From CAWGXG01 sp963826505 (lineage in GTDB: Bacteria; Chloroflexota; Anaerolineae; Aggregatilineales; Aggregatilineaceae), in NCBI GenBank assembly GCA_963826505.1, contig CAWGXG010000007.1:186001-250000 (forward strand): DNA of 64,000 nucleotides. The letters run 5' to 3'. Shown here in pieces: positions 9,282 through 17,582 of this stretch. The position numbers and the translations under genes were made by a program. The notes below the pieces were generated by a model. That model did not search any database, was not told the origin of the DNA, and saw only the letters and a program-made list of their open reading frames with translations. How positions within the stretch are numbered: the stretch's first letter is position 1; the number at the start of each line of letters is the position of its first letter.

Positions 9282-10370
9282 TCAGAACGCGCGCTCGATC
9301 ATATAGGCCGCCCACAGTTCGAGCAGCCGCCGGTTCTCGGAGTCCGGCACCGTGGACAGTCGCGCCAGCGCCTCGTCAACGTAGCGCCGCGCCAGCCCGC
9401 CCGCGTAGTCTACCGCGCCGAGATCGCGCGCCAGCCGGACGACCGCCGCGACCTCGTCGGGCGTAGCCGCGGGATTGCCGAGTGTGTGTTCGAGCTGCGC
9501 GCGCTGCGCGTCGTCCGCGACTTCGAGCGCCTTGAGCGTGATCAGCGTGCGCTTACCCTCGCGAATATCCGAGCCGACCGGTTTGCCCAGTTGGGACTCG
9601 TCGCCCACCATCCCCAGAATATCGTCCTGAATCTGGAAGGCGGTCCCGCAGCGGCTGCAGAATCCGGCGATGGCGTCCACCTGCGGCGCGTCGAACTGCC
9701 CGACTCCGATGGCGGCCCCGGCGCGTCCCGCGAACTCGTACAGCGCGCCGGTCTTGCGCCACAGCATATCGATCACGCGCTCCTCGGTCAGATCGGCGAT
9801 CCCCGCGTTGGAGAACTGCACGTCGAGCAGCTCACCCGCGACCAGTGTCGTCTGGACGGTGGTCGCCAATTCGGTGGCCAGCCGCAGCACCAGCGCCGCG
9901 TCGACGCCGCGTGCTTGCAGCTCGTACAGCAGCGCGTAGGACCACGCCTGCTGCAGATCGCCCGCCAGCAGAGCCACCGTCAGGCCATAATGCTCGGCTT
10001 CTGCGCCCGTCCAGCCCAGGTCACGCGCGCCACGCGCCGCGAATTCGTGGTGCAGCGTCGGCGCGCCGCGCCGCTTGTCGTCGCGATCGATGATGTCGTC
10101 ATGGACCAGCGTCCAGGTGTGATAAACCTCGACGGCGGCGGCAGCAGGCAGTGCCGCGGATTCGTCCCCACCGACCGCGCCGCAGCTCAACATCAGCACC
10201 GCCGGGCGCAGCGATTTTCCGCCCTGGCGGATATAGCTGTAGGCCGCGTCACGGATGTGATCGGGCGCGAAGCGGCGGGCGATGGCGCTGTCTTCCAGGT
10301 AGGCGATCACCTGGGCGCGGCGCTGCGCGACAGCCGCCAGCAGCGGCTCGAAAGAGGGTGTAGCAGTCAT
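9282..10370 (-). CDS. Polyprenyl (geranylgeranyl/farnesyl-type) diphosphate synthase
   Basis: The enzyme elongates allylic diphosphates with isopentenyl diphosphate. Diagnostic motifs are GGKSLRPAVLMLSCGA, the first Asp-rich motif LVHDDIIDRDDKRRG, the Lys/Gln motifs KTGALYEFAGRAGA and FQIQDDILGMVGD (second Asp-rich motif), then GKPVGSDIREGKRTL. ATG 10370 overlaps the TGA of the upstream kinase in an ATGA arrangement, implying translational coupling. The residues before the first DDxxD (WTL) do not fix the chain length with certainty. It may supply quinone or carotenoid precursors, or lipids. Confidence 0.93.
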   Translation of the reverse strand: MTATPSFEPLLAAVAQRRAQVIAYLEDSAIARRFAPDHIRDAAYSYIRQGGKSLRPAVLMLSCGAVGGDESAALPAAAAVEVYHTWTLVHDDIIDRDDKRRGAPTLHHEFAARGARDLGWTGAEAEHYGLTVALLAGDLQQAWSYALLYELQARGVDAALVLRLATELATTVQTTLVAGELLDVQFSNAGIADLTEERVIDMLWRKTGALYEFAGRAGAAIGVGQFDAPQVDAIAGFCSRCGTAFQIQDDILGMVGDESQLGKPVGSDIREGKRTLITLKALEVADDAQRAQLEHTLGNPAATPDEVAAVVRLARDLGAVDYAGGLARRYVDEALARLSTVPDSENRRLLELWAAYMIERAF

Positions 10371-11455
10371 GGCGGTGGGTCCGTCCTTGTGTTGTACGGA
10401 ATCAGGTCTAGCGTGAGACACGCCCGGAGGCGTCGCCGCCCATCAACTTTCTCGACTTCGCCCACAGTGACGAGGTTGAAATCGCCGAAAATCGAATGTT
10501 TGAGGCACGACGCCGCGATCGCGAATTCCAGCGCCCGGCCTTTATCCTCACTATAGGTGCGCAGCCCGTAGATCAGCCCGCCCATGAACGAATCCCCGCC
10601 GCCCACGCGATCGACAATGTGCGTGATGTCGTAGGTTTTGCCGGTGTAAAAATCGCCCGCGTGCCACAGCACGCCGGACCACGTGTTGTGGCTGGCCGAG
10701 ACCGAGCCGCGCAGCGTGATCGCAATGGTGTTCAGTCCGGGGAATCGGGTATGCAGCTCGTCGCACACGGCGCGATAGCGATCCGCCTCTACTTTACCCG
10801 CGAGCACGTCGGTGTCTGGCGCGTGGATGCCGAAGACTTTCTCGGCGTCTTCCTCGTTGCCGATCGCCACGTCGCAGGTGCTCACCAGCTCCGGCATGAT
10901 CTCGCTGGCCTTCTTGCCCCATTTCCACAGATTCTTACGGTAATTCAGGTCACACGAGACGGTCAAGCCCAGGGCTTTGGCCGTCTGGGCCGCTTCCAGG
11001 CAGACCGCCGCCGCACCCGCTGAGATGGCGGGCGTGATGCCCGTCCAGTGGAACCAGTTGGCCCCCGCGAACACGCTGTGCCAGTCGATCATACCCGGCT
11101 CGATAGTGGCGATCGACGAGTGGGCGCGGTCGTAGACGACTTTGCTGCCGCGCTGCATCGCGCCCATTTCCAGGAAATAAATACCAAGCCGCTCGCCGCC
11201 CCGCACCACATGCGCCGTCCCGACGCCGTAGCCGCGCAGGAATTGCAGACAGGCTTCACCCAGATCGTTGGCGGGCAGCCGCGTCACGAAATCCACCGGC
11301 AGGCCGAAGTTGGCAAGCGACGCGGCGACATTGGCCTCACCACCGCCGTAAACCACGTCGAACGAGCGCGCCTGCCCGAAGCGTTGATAGCCGGGCGGCG
11401 ACAGCCGCAGCATGATTTCCCCAAACGTGACAATTCTTTTTCCGGTGTCTGCCAT
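10367..11455 (-). CDS. PfkB-family sugar kinase, 2-dehydro-3-deoxygluconokinase-like
   Basis: The protein has the ribokinase/PfkB fold: IVTFGEIMLRLSPPGYQRF at the start, the substrate motif GGGEANVAASLANFGLP, VSCDLNYRKNLWKWG, IGNEEDAEKVFG and the C-terminal ATP/catalytic motif DRVGGGDSFMGGLIYGL, with the catalytic Asp in GGGDSF. LSPPGYQRF and DLNYRKNLW match KDG kinases, which phosphorylate 2-keto-3-deoxygluconate in hexuronate or Entner-Doudoroff metabolism. ATG 11455 has GAGAGG very close upstream; an in-frame TTG at 11470 is an alternative start. No other KDG pathway gene is adjacent, and its only operon partner is the prenyl synthase. Confidence 0.88.
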   Translation of the reverse strand: MADTGKRIVTFGEIMLRLSPPGYQRFGQARSFDVVYGGGEANVAASLANFGLPVDFVTRLPANDLGEACLQFLRGYGVGTAHVVRGGERLGIYFLEMGAMQRGSKVVYDRAHSSIATIEPGMIDWHSVFAGANWFHWTGITPAISAGAAAVCLEAAQTAKALGLTVSCDLNYRKNLWKWGKKASEIMPELVSTCDVAIGNEEDAEKVFGIHAPDTDVLAGKVEADRYRAVCDELHTRFPGLNTIAITLRGSVSASHNTWSGVLWHAGDFYTGKTYDITHIVDRVGGGDSFMGGLIYGLRTYSEDKGRALEFAIAASCLKHSIFGDFNLVTVGEVEKVDGRRRLRACLTLDLIPYNTRTDPPP

Positions 11456-11687
11456 ACCTCTCGCTCCCAATCATGCAGCCTGCGCTCAAGGATTACGGCT
11501 GTGTATTGTACCCGATCCGCTACGGCTCGACAGCCCGCGATCCACACAATCTCCACATGCCATCTTCATAAGTCCTACACATTTCTTGATGAAAATAGGC
11601 ACAGTTCGCGGGCACACCGCCGCGCGAGCAACCAACACGGGTTTTTCCAGCCTCACGCTGACACACATACTATCGGGAGAGAATGAC

Positions 11688-13148
11688 ATGATGCAGAAAT
11701 TGATCGTAGGTGTACTGGTTTTGACCGTCATCGGCGCAGTCGGTATCGGCGTATACGACGCCCAGCAGACCAACGCTCAAGCCACTCAGGTCAGCGTGCT
11801 GGCCAACGCTGACGGGCTTTCCGCCAGCAGTGTCGCGTCCGACCCGGCCGCCCAGGCCGCGCAGATCGCGCCGACCCCCACCGTCGAATTCATTGACTCC
11901 GCCGCCACAACCGGCACGACGACCGATAGCGTGCTTGACACCACCACTGTTGGGATTCCGGTGCAAGAACAAATTCAAGCCGCAACAAATATGGTCGGCG
12001 ATCCCTGGCTGGCATCCGGCACGATCACTTTGTTGGACACCGCTGGGATGGATCTCGCCCTGCCGGACGGCAGCACGGTCTACGTCGAATTGGGGCCGTC
12101 GCACTATTGGAGCGAGCTGGGCATCACGCTGTCGGTGGGCGACGTAGTCACGGTGCAAGGCTTCCAGAACGGTGATCAGTACCACGCCGCGACGGTCACG
12201 ACGGCGAACGGCGCGCAAATCGTCGTGCGCACCGCTGAGGGACAGCCCCTGTGGTCCGGTGGCGCGAACGGCGGTCAGAACCAGAACGGCGCGACCAATG
12301 GTGCCACCAGCGGCCAGACCGAAGCACAGGTCACACCCGACCAGTGGATCACGGTCGAAGGCACTGTCACGGCGGTGAACACCAACGCCCTGACCATGCA
12401 GACCACCGCCGGTGAAACGCTGCAACTCCAACTGGGCGAGCCAAGCTTCATCGCGCAGCAGGGCATTACCTTCGCCGCAGGTGATCCGATCTCGGTGCTC
12501 GGCTTCTGGCAGGGCACGCAGTTCCGCGCAGGGGACATCACTAAGACCGCCACTGGCGAGCGCCTGATGCTGCTGGACCCCAACGGCGTCCCGATGTGGG
12601 GTGGCCCGGGCCGCGCCGGATCGCGCAGCGGTCAGAACGGCACCACCACGGGTGGTCAGGGTCAAGGCAGCCAGGGCCAGGGTAATCAGGGGCAAGGTGG
12701 GCAAGGCCAGGGCGGTCAGGGCCAGGGCCAGCGTACAGTGTCCGTCCCGGTGACCGAATGGGAAACCGTCCAGGGCAGCGTCCGCCTGACCGAAAGTTTG
12801 GCCCTGACCCTCGCCCTCAGCACGGGAGAGGAAGTGCGCGTCAGCCTGGGGCAGACCGATTTCTGGAGCATCGACGGCACCTACTTCGTTTACGGTGAGC
12901 CCCTCACGGTCAGCGGCTTTTGGCAGAACGGACAGTTCGAGGCGGGCGTGGTGACCTTCGACGACACGGGCGACCAACTCATCATCCGCGACGTGACCGG
13001 CCAACTGGTCTACGGCACAGCATCACAGAGCGGCCAAGGTAACCAGGGACAAGGCAGCCAGGGCCAGGGCAACAGCACCAACAACAGCAGCAACGGCGGC
13101 GGTGGCAATGGCGGCAACGGAAACGGCTATCGCGGCGGGCGCTCGTAA
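11688..13148 (+). CDS. Secreted three-repeat protein (OB-like/DUF5666-like) with Gly-Gln linkers
   Basis: ATG 11688 follows GGGAGAGA and starts a 486-residue protein with an N-terminal hydrophobic signal or anchor (KLIVGVLVLTVIGAVGIGVY). Three homologous segments of about 85 residues follow. Each starts with a strand G-T/S-V/I and runs through L-G-x-x-x-F/Y-W and V-x-G-F-W/Q-x-G-x-Q-F/Y-x-A to a final stretch ending in PLWSGG, PMWGG or QLVYGT. The segments are joined by low-complexity linkers, the longest made of repeated GQGQGG/NQGQGG at about residues 325-348. A second Gly-Gln/Asn tail closes the protein. The fold resembles small beta-barrels of DUF5666 or MamS/MamX type, but this is a by-eye comparison. 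It is followed by the bc-complex genes and may be an outer-surface partner of that complex. Confidence 0.75.
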   Translation: MMQKLIVGVLVLTVIGAVGIGVYDAQQTNAQATQVSVLANADGLSASSVASDPAAQAAQIAPTPTVEFIDSAATTGTTTDSVLDTTTVGIPVQEQIQAATNMVGDPWLASGTITLLDTAGMDLALPDGSTVYVELGPSHYWSELGITLSVGDVVTVQGFQNGDQYHAATVTTANGAQIVVRTAEGQPLWSGGANGGQNQNGATNGATSGQTEAQVTPDQWITVEGTVTAVNTNALTMQTTAGETLQLQLGEPSFIAQQGITFAAGDPISVLGFWQGTQFRAGDITKTATGERLMLLDPNGVPMWGGPGRAGSRSGQNGTTTGGQGQGSQGQGNQGQGGQGQGGQGQGQRTVSVPVTEWETVQGSVRLTESLALTLALSTGEEVRVSLGQTDFWSIDGTYFVYGEPLTVSGFWQNGQFEAGVVTFDDTGDQLIIRDVTGQLVYGTASQSGQGNQGQGSQGQGNSTNNSSNGGGGNGGNGNGYRGGRS

Positions 13149-13178
13149 CCCGGTCCTCCATACGCACTCGACGACTCA

Positions 13179-13204
13179 GGGCGGCCTGTCGGCCGCCCCC
13201 TTTA
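13179..13204 (+). terminator. Hairpin after the three-repeat protein gene
   Basis: GGGCGGCC at 13179-13186 pairs with GGCCGCCC at 13191-13198 across a 4-base loop, followed by CCTTTA. The stem is strong and the T-tract short. It separates the secreted protein gene from the cytochrome b gene. Confidence 0.55.
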
Positions 13205-13280
13205 TGACAAGTGACCGGTTTTGAGCCGGACCCAAAACAGCCGACGCCCACCACAGTGACTTTGAGTGAGGACCTGATTT

Positions 13281-14666
13281 ATGACCAGCATCGACCCCCG
13301 CCCCGAAAGTCTGCCGCGCCGCGTGGTCGAATCGATCCAGCGCGACGACTTCCCGTTGAACGACGATCGCAGCCGCATGAAAGCGGTGATGAATAACCTG
13401 GTACTGCATATCCACCCCAGCAAAGTCGCCCTGCCCACGCTCAAATTCACCTATACGTGGGGCTTAGGCGGGCTGGCGATCCTGCTGATGATGATCCTGG
13501 CGACGACCGGCGTCATGCTGATGTTTGTCTACACGCCGACGCCCGAAAGCGCCTACAACGACATGCTGCGCTTGCAGACCGAGATTCGCTTCGGGCAGCT
13601 CATCCGCAATCTGCACCATTGGAGCGGCAACCTGATGCTGGTCACCGCCTTTTTGCACCTGCTGCGCGTATTCTATACCGGCGGCTTCCGCCCCCCACGC
13701 GAGTTCAACTGGGTGCTCGGCATCAGCCTGCTGCTGTTGGTGGTGGGCGCCAACTTCACCGGCTATCTGCTGCCCTGGGATCAACTCGCGTTCTGGGCAG
13801 TGACCGTCGGGACCAGCCTGCTGGATTACGTGCCGGTCGTGGGTCCGGCGATCAGCCGGTTAGTGTTGGGCGGGCCGGAAGTCGGCGCGGCGACGCTGAC
13901 TAACTTCTACGGGCTGCACGTCGCGATCATCCCGCTGACCATGTTCAGCCTAATCTCGTTCCACATCTGGCGCGTACGCAAAGACACGCTCTCCATCCCG
14001 CGCAACCTGGACGAGCCGCGCCCATCGCGCGTCGAAAAAGTCACCACGCTGCCGAATCTGGTCGCCAAAGAATTCGTGTTCGCCCTGGTCATGATCGCGC
14101 TGATCCTGCTGTGGGCCGCGTGGGTCAACGCGCCGCTCGAAGCGGCCGCCAACCCCGATCACAGCCCCAATCCGGCCAAAGCCGCGTGGTATTTCATGGG
14201 CTTGCAGGAACTGCTGCTGCACTTCCACCCGGTCTTTGCCGCGATCATCATCCCGGCACTGGCGCTGATCGCGCTGGCTTCGCTGCCCTATCTGCGCTTT
14301 GACGGCGACGCGGAAGGCATCTGGTTTCGATCGCGGCGCGGACGCTTTACGGCGCTGGTCGGCGCGCTGACCGCGTTAATCGTGACGCCGCTGCTGGTCC
14401 TGCTGGATGAATACGCCGTCAACCTGCCGGAGCTGCTGCCCAGCCTGCCGACGCTGGTCAGCAACGGCTGGGTGCCGCTGGCGATCCTGCTGCTCATGTT
14501 GGTCGCCTTCTACACCGTCGTGCGGCGCGGCTTGCGGGCGTCGTCGTGCGAAGCGCGACAGAGTGTCTTCACGCTGTTGGTCGTGTCGTTTGTTGTACTC
14601 ACAGTCATCGGAATTGCATTTCGGGGCGAAGGCATGGCGCTGATGTGGCCCTGGGAGGTCTTGTAA
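13281..14666 (+). CDS. Cytochrome b of a bc-type quinol:acceptor oxidoreductase
   Basis: The 461-residue membrane protein spans both the b6-like haem-binding half and a C-terminal subunit-IV-like half. Haem ligands are visible in LHHWSGNLMLVTAFLHLLRV (helix B) and FYGLHVAIIPL with LISFHIWRVRKD (helix D). GANFTGYLLPWDQLAFWA is the usual Qi-side stretch. A degenerate Qo motif appears as NPAKAAWYFMGLQELL, where PEWY-like residues are replaced by AAWY. About eight or more membrane helices can be seen. The Rieske and tri-haem cytochrome genes follow at once, so this is the core of a respiratory complex passing electrons from quinol to c-type haems. A fused b6/IV architecture resembles bc1-type cytochrome b. 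Confidence 0.93.
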   Translation: MTSIDPRPESLPRRVVESIQRDDFPLNDDRSRMKAVMNNLVLHIHPSKVALPTLKFTYTWGLGGLAILLMMILATTGVMLMFVYTPTPESAYNDMLRLQTEIRFGQLIRNLHHWSGNLMLVTAFLHLLRVFYTGGFRPPREFNWVLGISLLLLVVGANFTGYLLPWDQLAFWAVTVGTSLLDYVPVVGPAISRLVLGGPEVGAATLTNFYGLHVAIIPLTMFSLISFHIWRVRKDTLSIPRNLDEPRPSRVEKVTTLPNLVAKEFVFALVMIALILLWAAWVNAPLEAAANPDHSPNPAKAAWYFMGLQELLLHFHPVFAAIIIPALALIALASLPYLRFDGDAEGIWFRSRRGRFTALVGALTALIVTPLLVLLDEYAVNLPELLPSLPTLVSNGWVPLAILLLMLVAFYTVVRRGLRASSCEARQSVFTLLVVSFVVLTVIGIAFRGEGMALMWPWEVL

Positions 14667-14668
14667 TC

Positions 14669-15208
14669 ATGGCACAACATAACCACAATCACACCCAACC
14701 CTCCGGGGAGGCCTGCGAGCCGGAACAGGTGACGCGGCGCAGTTTCTTGAAAGTCGCCTGGGCGGCGGCCGGTGTGCTGGCCCTGGGCGAAGGCGCGCTG
14801 ATCGGTTACGAGTTCATCGCCCCTAAAGCAGTCGAAGGCCAGTTTGGCGGCATGTTCGAGCTGGGCGCGGTGGACGATTATCCGCCGGGCAGCGTAACCG
14901 CCATCACGGCGGGGCGCTTCTACGTGGTGCGACTGGAAGACGGCGGTTTTCTGGCGCTCTACCGCAAATGCTCGCACCTGGGTTGTGCCGTACCCTGGGA
15001 ACCGGCACAAGGCCGTTTTGTCTGCCCGTGTCACGGGTCCGAATTTGAGCGCGACGGCGAGGTTTTGAACGCGCCCGCGCCGCGCCCGCTCGACCGCTTC
15101 CCGATCACGATTGAGAATGGCACGCTCAAAGTGGATACAGGCTCGCCCATCAAACGCGATCACGCCCAACCCGGCGATGTCGTTTACGCCCAGGAGCACA
15201 CACCATGA
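14669..15208 (+). CDS. Rieske iron-sulfur protein with Tat signal
   Basis: This subunit takes the first electron from quinol in the bc complex. A twin-arginine motif TRRSFLKVAW at residues 23-32 and a hydrophobic helix form a Tat signal/anchor, as expected for a protein exported with its 2Fe-2S cluster. The cluster ligands lie in CSHLGC and CPCHGSEF, giving the two Cys-x-His pairs. The C-terminal part (APRPLDRFPITIENGTLKV) is the standard Rieske fold ending. ATG 14669 lies two bases after the cytochrome b stop. The stop overlaps the next gene in ATGA form. Confidence 0.96.
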   Translation: MAQHNHNHTQPSGEACEPEQVTRRSFLKVAWAAAGVLALGEGALIGYEFIAPKAVEGQFGGMFELGAVDDYPPGSVTAITAGRFYVVRLEDGGFLALYRKCSHLGCAVPWEPAQGRFVCPCHGSEFERDGEVLNAPAPRPLDRFPITIENGTLKVDTGSPIKRDHAQPGDVVYAQEHTP

Positions 15209-16335
15209 CACGCGATATGGCCTGGATGGGATTTATCGCTACCCTGCTGATCGGCGTGGTAATGGCGGTCTACATCTGGCGCGAGCCGGATCAGCAGGAC
15301 GAACGGACGATCAATTTGCGCGTGGAAGCGGTGGTCGAAGGGACCGATCTCTACGCGGAGACGTGCGCGGTCTGTCACGGCGCGGCGGGCGAAGGGCTGG
15401 GCGCGGTCCCGGCGCTGAACTCCGACGCAGTGCGCAGCATGGATTACGACACACTGGTGCACACCGTCGAGCGCGGACGTTACAACACGGTCATGGCGGC
15501 TTACAGCGTGGACGAAGGCGGCATCTTCACCGGCGCGCAGATCGACAGCCTGGCCGCCGTGATCCAGTATGCCAATTGGAATGCCGTCTCGGCGCGCGTG
15601 GACGCGCTTGGCCTGACACCGCCGCTGCCGATCATCGTCGAGCTGTCGGAAGAAACGCTGCAATCGGTGCGCGCCCTGCCGGATGGCGACCTGCTGGCGG
15701 AGTCGCTCCAGACGTTCGCGACGGAGTGCTCGGCCTGTCACGGCGGCAACGGTGAGGGCAGCAATCTCGCCCCGGCGCTGGACAGTGACGAGCTGCGCGT
15801 CCGCATGACCGAAGCCGATCTGACGCGCACCATCGAACAGGGCGTGCCGGGCACGCTGATGGCAGGCTGGAATCGCGCCCTGACCACCGACCAGATCGCC
15901 GGAATGGTGATGCTGATCGAACGCTGGCCCGAGCTGCGGAGCGCCGGGATCGAGCTGCCCGTCATCGTGCCGGAACCGATCGACATGAGTCCTGAAGCGA
16001 TCGCGCGTGGCGAAATGTTGTTCAGCATTACCTGCGCGCGCTGTCACGGCGCGGACGGCTACGGCACGCCGCTGGCCCCCTCGCTCAATAACCAGACCTT
16101 CCTGAGCGAGACGCCAGACGCTGCCATCCAGCAGATCATCGCGGGCGGCGTGACCGGCACAGCGATGCCCGCCTGGGGCGGTCGCCTGTCCGAGTCTGAC
16201 ATCGCGGCGCTGGTGGCCTACCTGCGCAGTTGGGAGCCGACAGCTCCGGCTGTCGCGACAGCGCCCACCACCGCGGCCAGCGGCACCGGCAGCAGCACCA
16301 CCGGGCGCGGCGGCCCGCCCTGGCGTCAAAACTAA
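15205..16335 (+). CDS. Membrane-anchored tri-haem cytochrome c
   Basis: One N-terminal helix (FIATLLIGVVMAVYIW) anchors about 350 extracytoplasmic residues. They contain three class I cytochrome c domains with haem sites CAVCHG, CSACHG and CARCHG at about residues 53, 178 and 275. Each is followed by a downstream Met region (for example AMPAWGGRLSESDIAALVAYL in domain 3). The tail is Ser/Thr/Gly-rich. ATG 15205 overlaps the Rieske TGA. By position it replaces cytochrome c1 or f and would carry electrons from the Rieske centre to a terminal acceptor. The acceptor is not encoded in the window. Confidence 0.93.
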   Translation: MTRDMAWMGFIATLLIGVVMAVYIWREPDQQDERTINLRVEAVVEGTDLYAETCAVCHGAAGEGLGAVPALNSDAVRSMDYDTLVHTVERGRYNTVMAAYSVDEGGIFTGAQIDSLAAVIQYANWNAVSARVDALGLTPPLPIIVELSEETLQSVRALPDGDLLAESLQTFATECSACHGGNGEGSNLAPALDSDELRVRMTEADLTRTIEQGVPGTLMAGWNRALTTDQIAGMVMLIERWPELRSAGIELPVIVPEPIDMSPEAIARGEMLFSITCARCHGADGYGTPLAPSLNNQTFLSETPDAAIQQIIAGGVTGTAMPAWGGRLSESDIAALVAYLRSWEPTAPAVATAPTTAASGTGSSTTGRGGPPWRQN

Positions 16336-16450
16336 CGTGTTCGCGGGGTGATGGCGTGCGTTGGAAGCAAGACTTCGCCCCGATCACGGCCCGCTGCCCA
16401 GACATTTGGCTGTGCAGCGGGTCCGCATCACACAGAAAGAAGGCAAGCTG

Positions 16451-16808
16451 ATGAGTATAAAACCGCGTACCAATTTCGTCCTGGATGTGCTGATCGTAGT
16501 AGCGTTTCTGGTCGTCCTGCTGACCGGACTCGCCATGAAGTCTTGGCTGGGTCGACGGCGGTGGATCGGGTCAGCGGCACGGGCAAAATCGCACGCAGGA
16601 GGTCCGCGCGGACTCAGGATCGGCAGCGGTATTGAGTACGAGCCATCATGATGTGCTGGTCGTGCACGAATGGGCCAGTTACCTGATGACGGCGCTGATC
16701 GTGCTGCATGTGGTGTTCCACTGGAAGTGGATCACCTGCCAGGTCCGTCAGGTGTTCGGCCGCGCTCCGCGCCGCCGTCCGCGTGACAAGGTCTGGGCCG
16801 AGATGTGA
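16451..16808 (+). CDS. DUF4405-like small membrane protein (frame broken once)
   Basis: The start KPRTNFVLDVLIVVAFLVVLLTGLAMK and the end HEWASYLMTALIVLHVVFHWKWI are the two halves of a DUF4405/cytochrome-b-like two-helix protein, with His residues suited to haem. They lie in different frames. Skipping one base at about 16541 (AAG-T-CTT) joins them into 118 residues. ATG 16451 follows AGAAGGCAAGCTG. It closes the respiratory cluster and could be a haem-b subunit that docks the multihaem cytochrome. This is inferred from similarity seen by eye. Confidence 0.65.
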
Positions 16809-16889
16809 GGGTAGAGGGCAGTGGCGCGATCGCGCCATCGACGGTTAACTAGAGGGGTAACCACTCACGATCTGGATGGATAGGGACCC

Positions 16890-17582
16890 ATGAGCCGCAA
16901 AATTCTGATTGCCGACGACGAGCCGCACATCCTCGACACCGTGCGCGCCTACTTAGAACAGGCCGGGCTGAGCGTGGTCACCGCGCGCAACGGGCGCGAA
17001 GCCCTGTTCACGCTGCGCCACGAAAAGCCCGATCTGGTCATCCTGGACGTAATGATGCCGGAAATGGACGGTTGGGAAGCCGCCCGCCTGATCCGCAAAG
17101 AAAGCGACGTGCCGATCCTGTTCCTGACGGCGCGCATCGACGACGTGGACAAGATCACCGGGCTAGAAATCGGCGCGGACGAATACATTACCAAGCCGTT
17201 CAGCCCGCGCGTGCTGGCCGCGCAGGTGCGCGCCGTGCTGCGCCGCTCCTACGGCGATCTCGCGTCCGATCCGTCCACGTGGCGCGTGGGCGACCTCGAA
17301 GTCAACGCCGAGACACGGCAGGTCAGCCTGGGCGGCCAGCGCGTCGACCTGACGCCCAGCGAATTCGACCTGCTGGCGGTGCTCGTCGGGCGACCGGGGC
17401 GCGTCTTCACCCGCATGGAATTATTGGAGCGCGTGCAGGGCGAAGCCTTCGCCGGGTACGAGCGCACCATCGACGTGCACGTCAAGAATATCCGCGCCAA
17501 AATCGAAGCCGACCCGCGTCAGCCGCAGTATATTGAAACCGTGTACGGGGTTGGGTACCGGATGCGTCCCGATCATGAATAA
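16890..17582 (+). CDS. OmpR-family response regulator
   Basis: A receiver domain (residues 1-120) has the acidic pocket IADDEPH, the phosphoacceptor Asp in LVILDVMMPEMDGWE, the switch Thr in ILFLTARIDD and Lys in EYITKPFSPR. A winged-helix DNA-binding domain follows (LTPSEFDLLAVLVGRPGRVF, TIDVHVKNIRAKIE, VYGVGYRM). Length is 230 residues. The partner kinase starts 8 bases before this stop. It probably controls the adjoining respiratory or phoU genes, but no operator was identified. Confidence 0.95.
   Translation: MSRKILIADDEPHILDTVRAYLEQAGLSVVTARNGREALFTLRHEKPDLVILDVMMPEMDGWEAARLIRKESDVPILFLTARIDDVDKITGLEIGADEYITKPFSPRVLAAQVRAVLRRSYGDLASDPSTWRVGDLEVNAETRQVSLGGQRVDLTPSEFDLLAVLVGRPGRVFTRMELLERVQGEAFAGYERTIDVHVKNIRAKIEADPRQPQYIETVYGVGYRMRPDHE

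Noticed and set aside
9240..10556. 438-residue plus-strand frame over the prenyl synthase
   Set aside because: Antisense to a clear polyprenyl synthase; composition is that of a shadow frame.
12650..12735. CRISPR-like tandem repeat in the three-repeat protein gene
   Set aside because: The repetition is codon-level Gly-Gln coding sequence in a long open frame, with no spacers.
11670..13004. 444-residue minus-strand frame over the three-repeat protein
   Set aside because: Antisense shadow of a gene with signal peptide and internal repeats on the plus strand.
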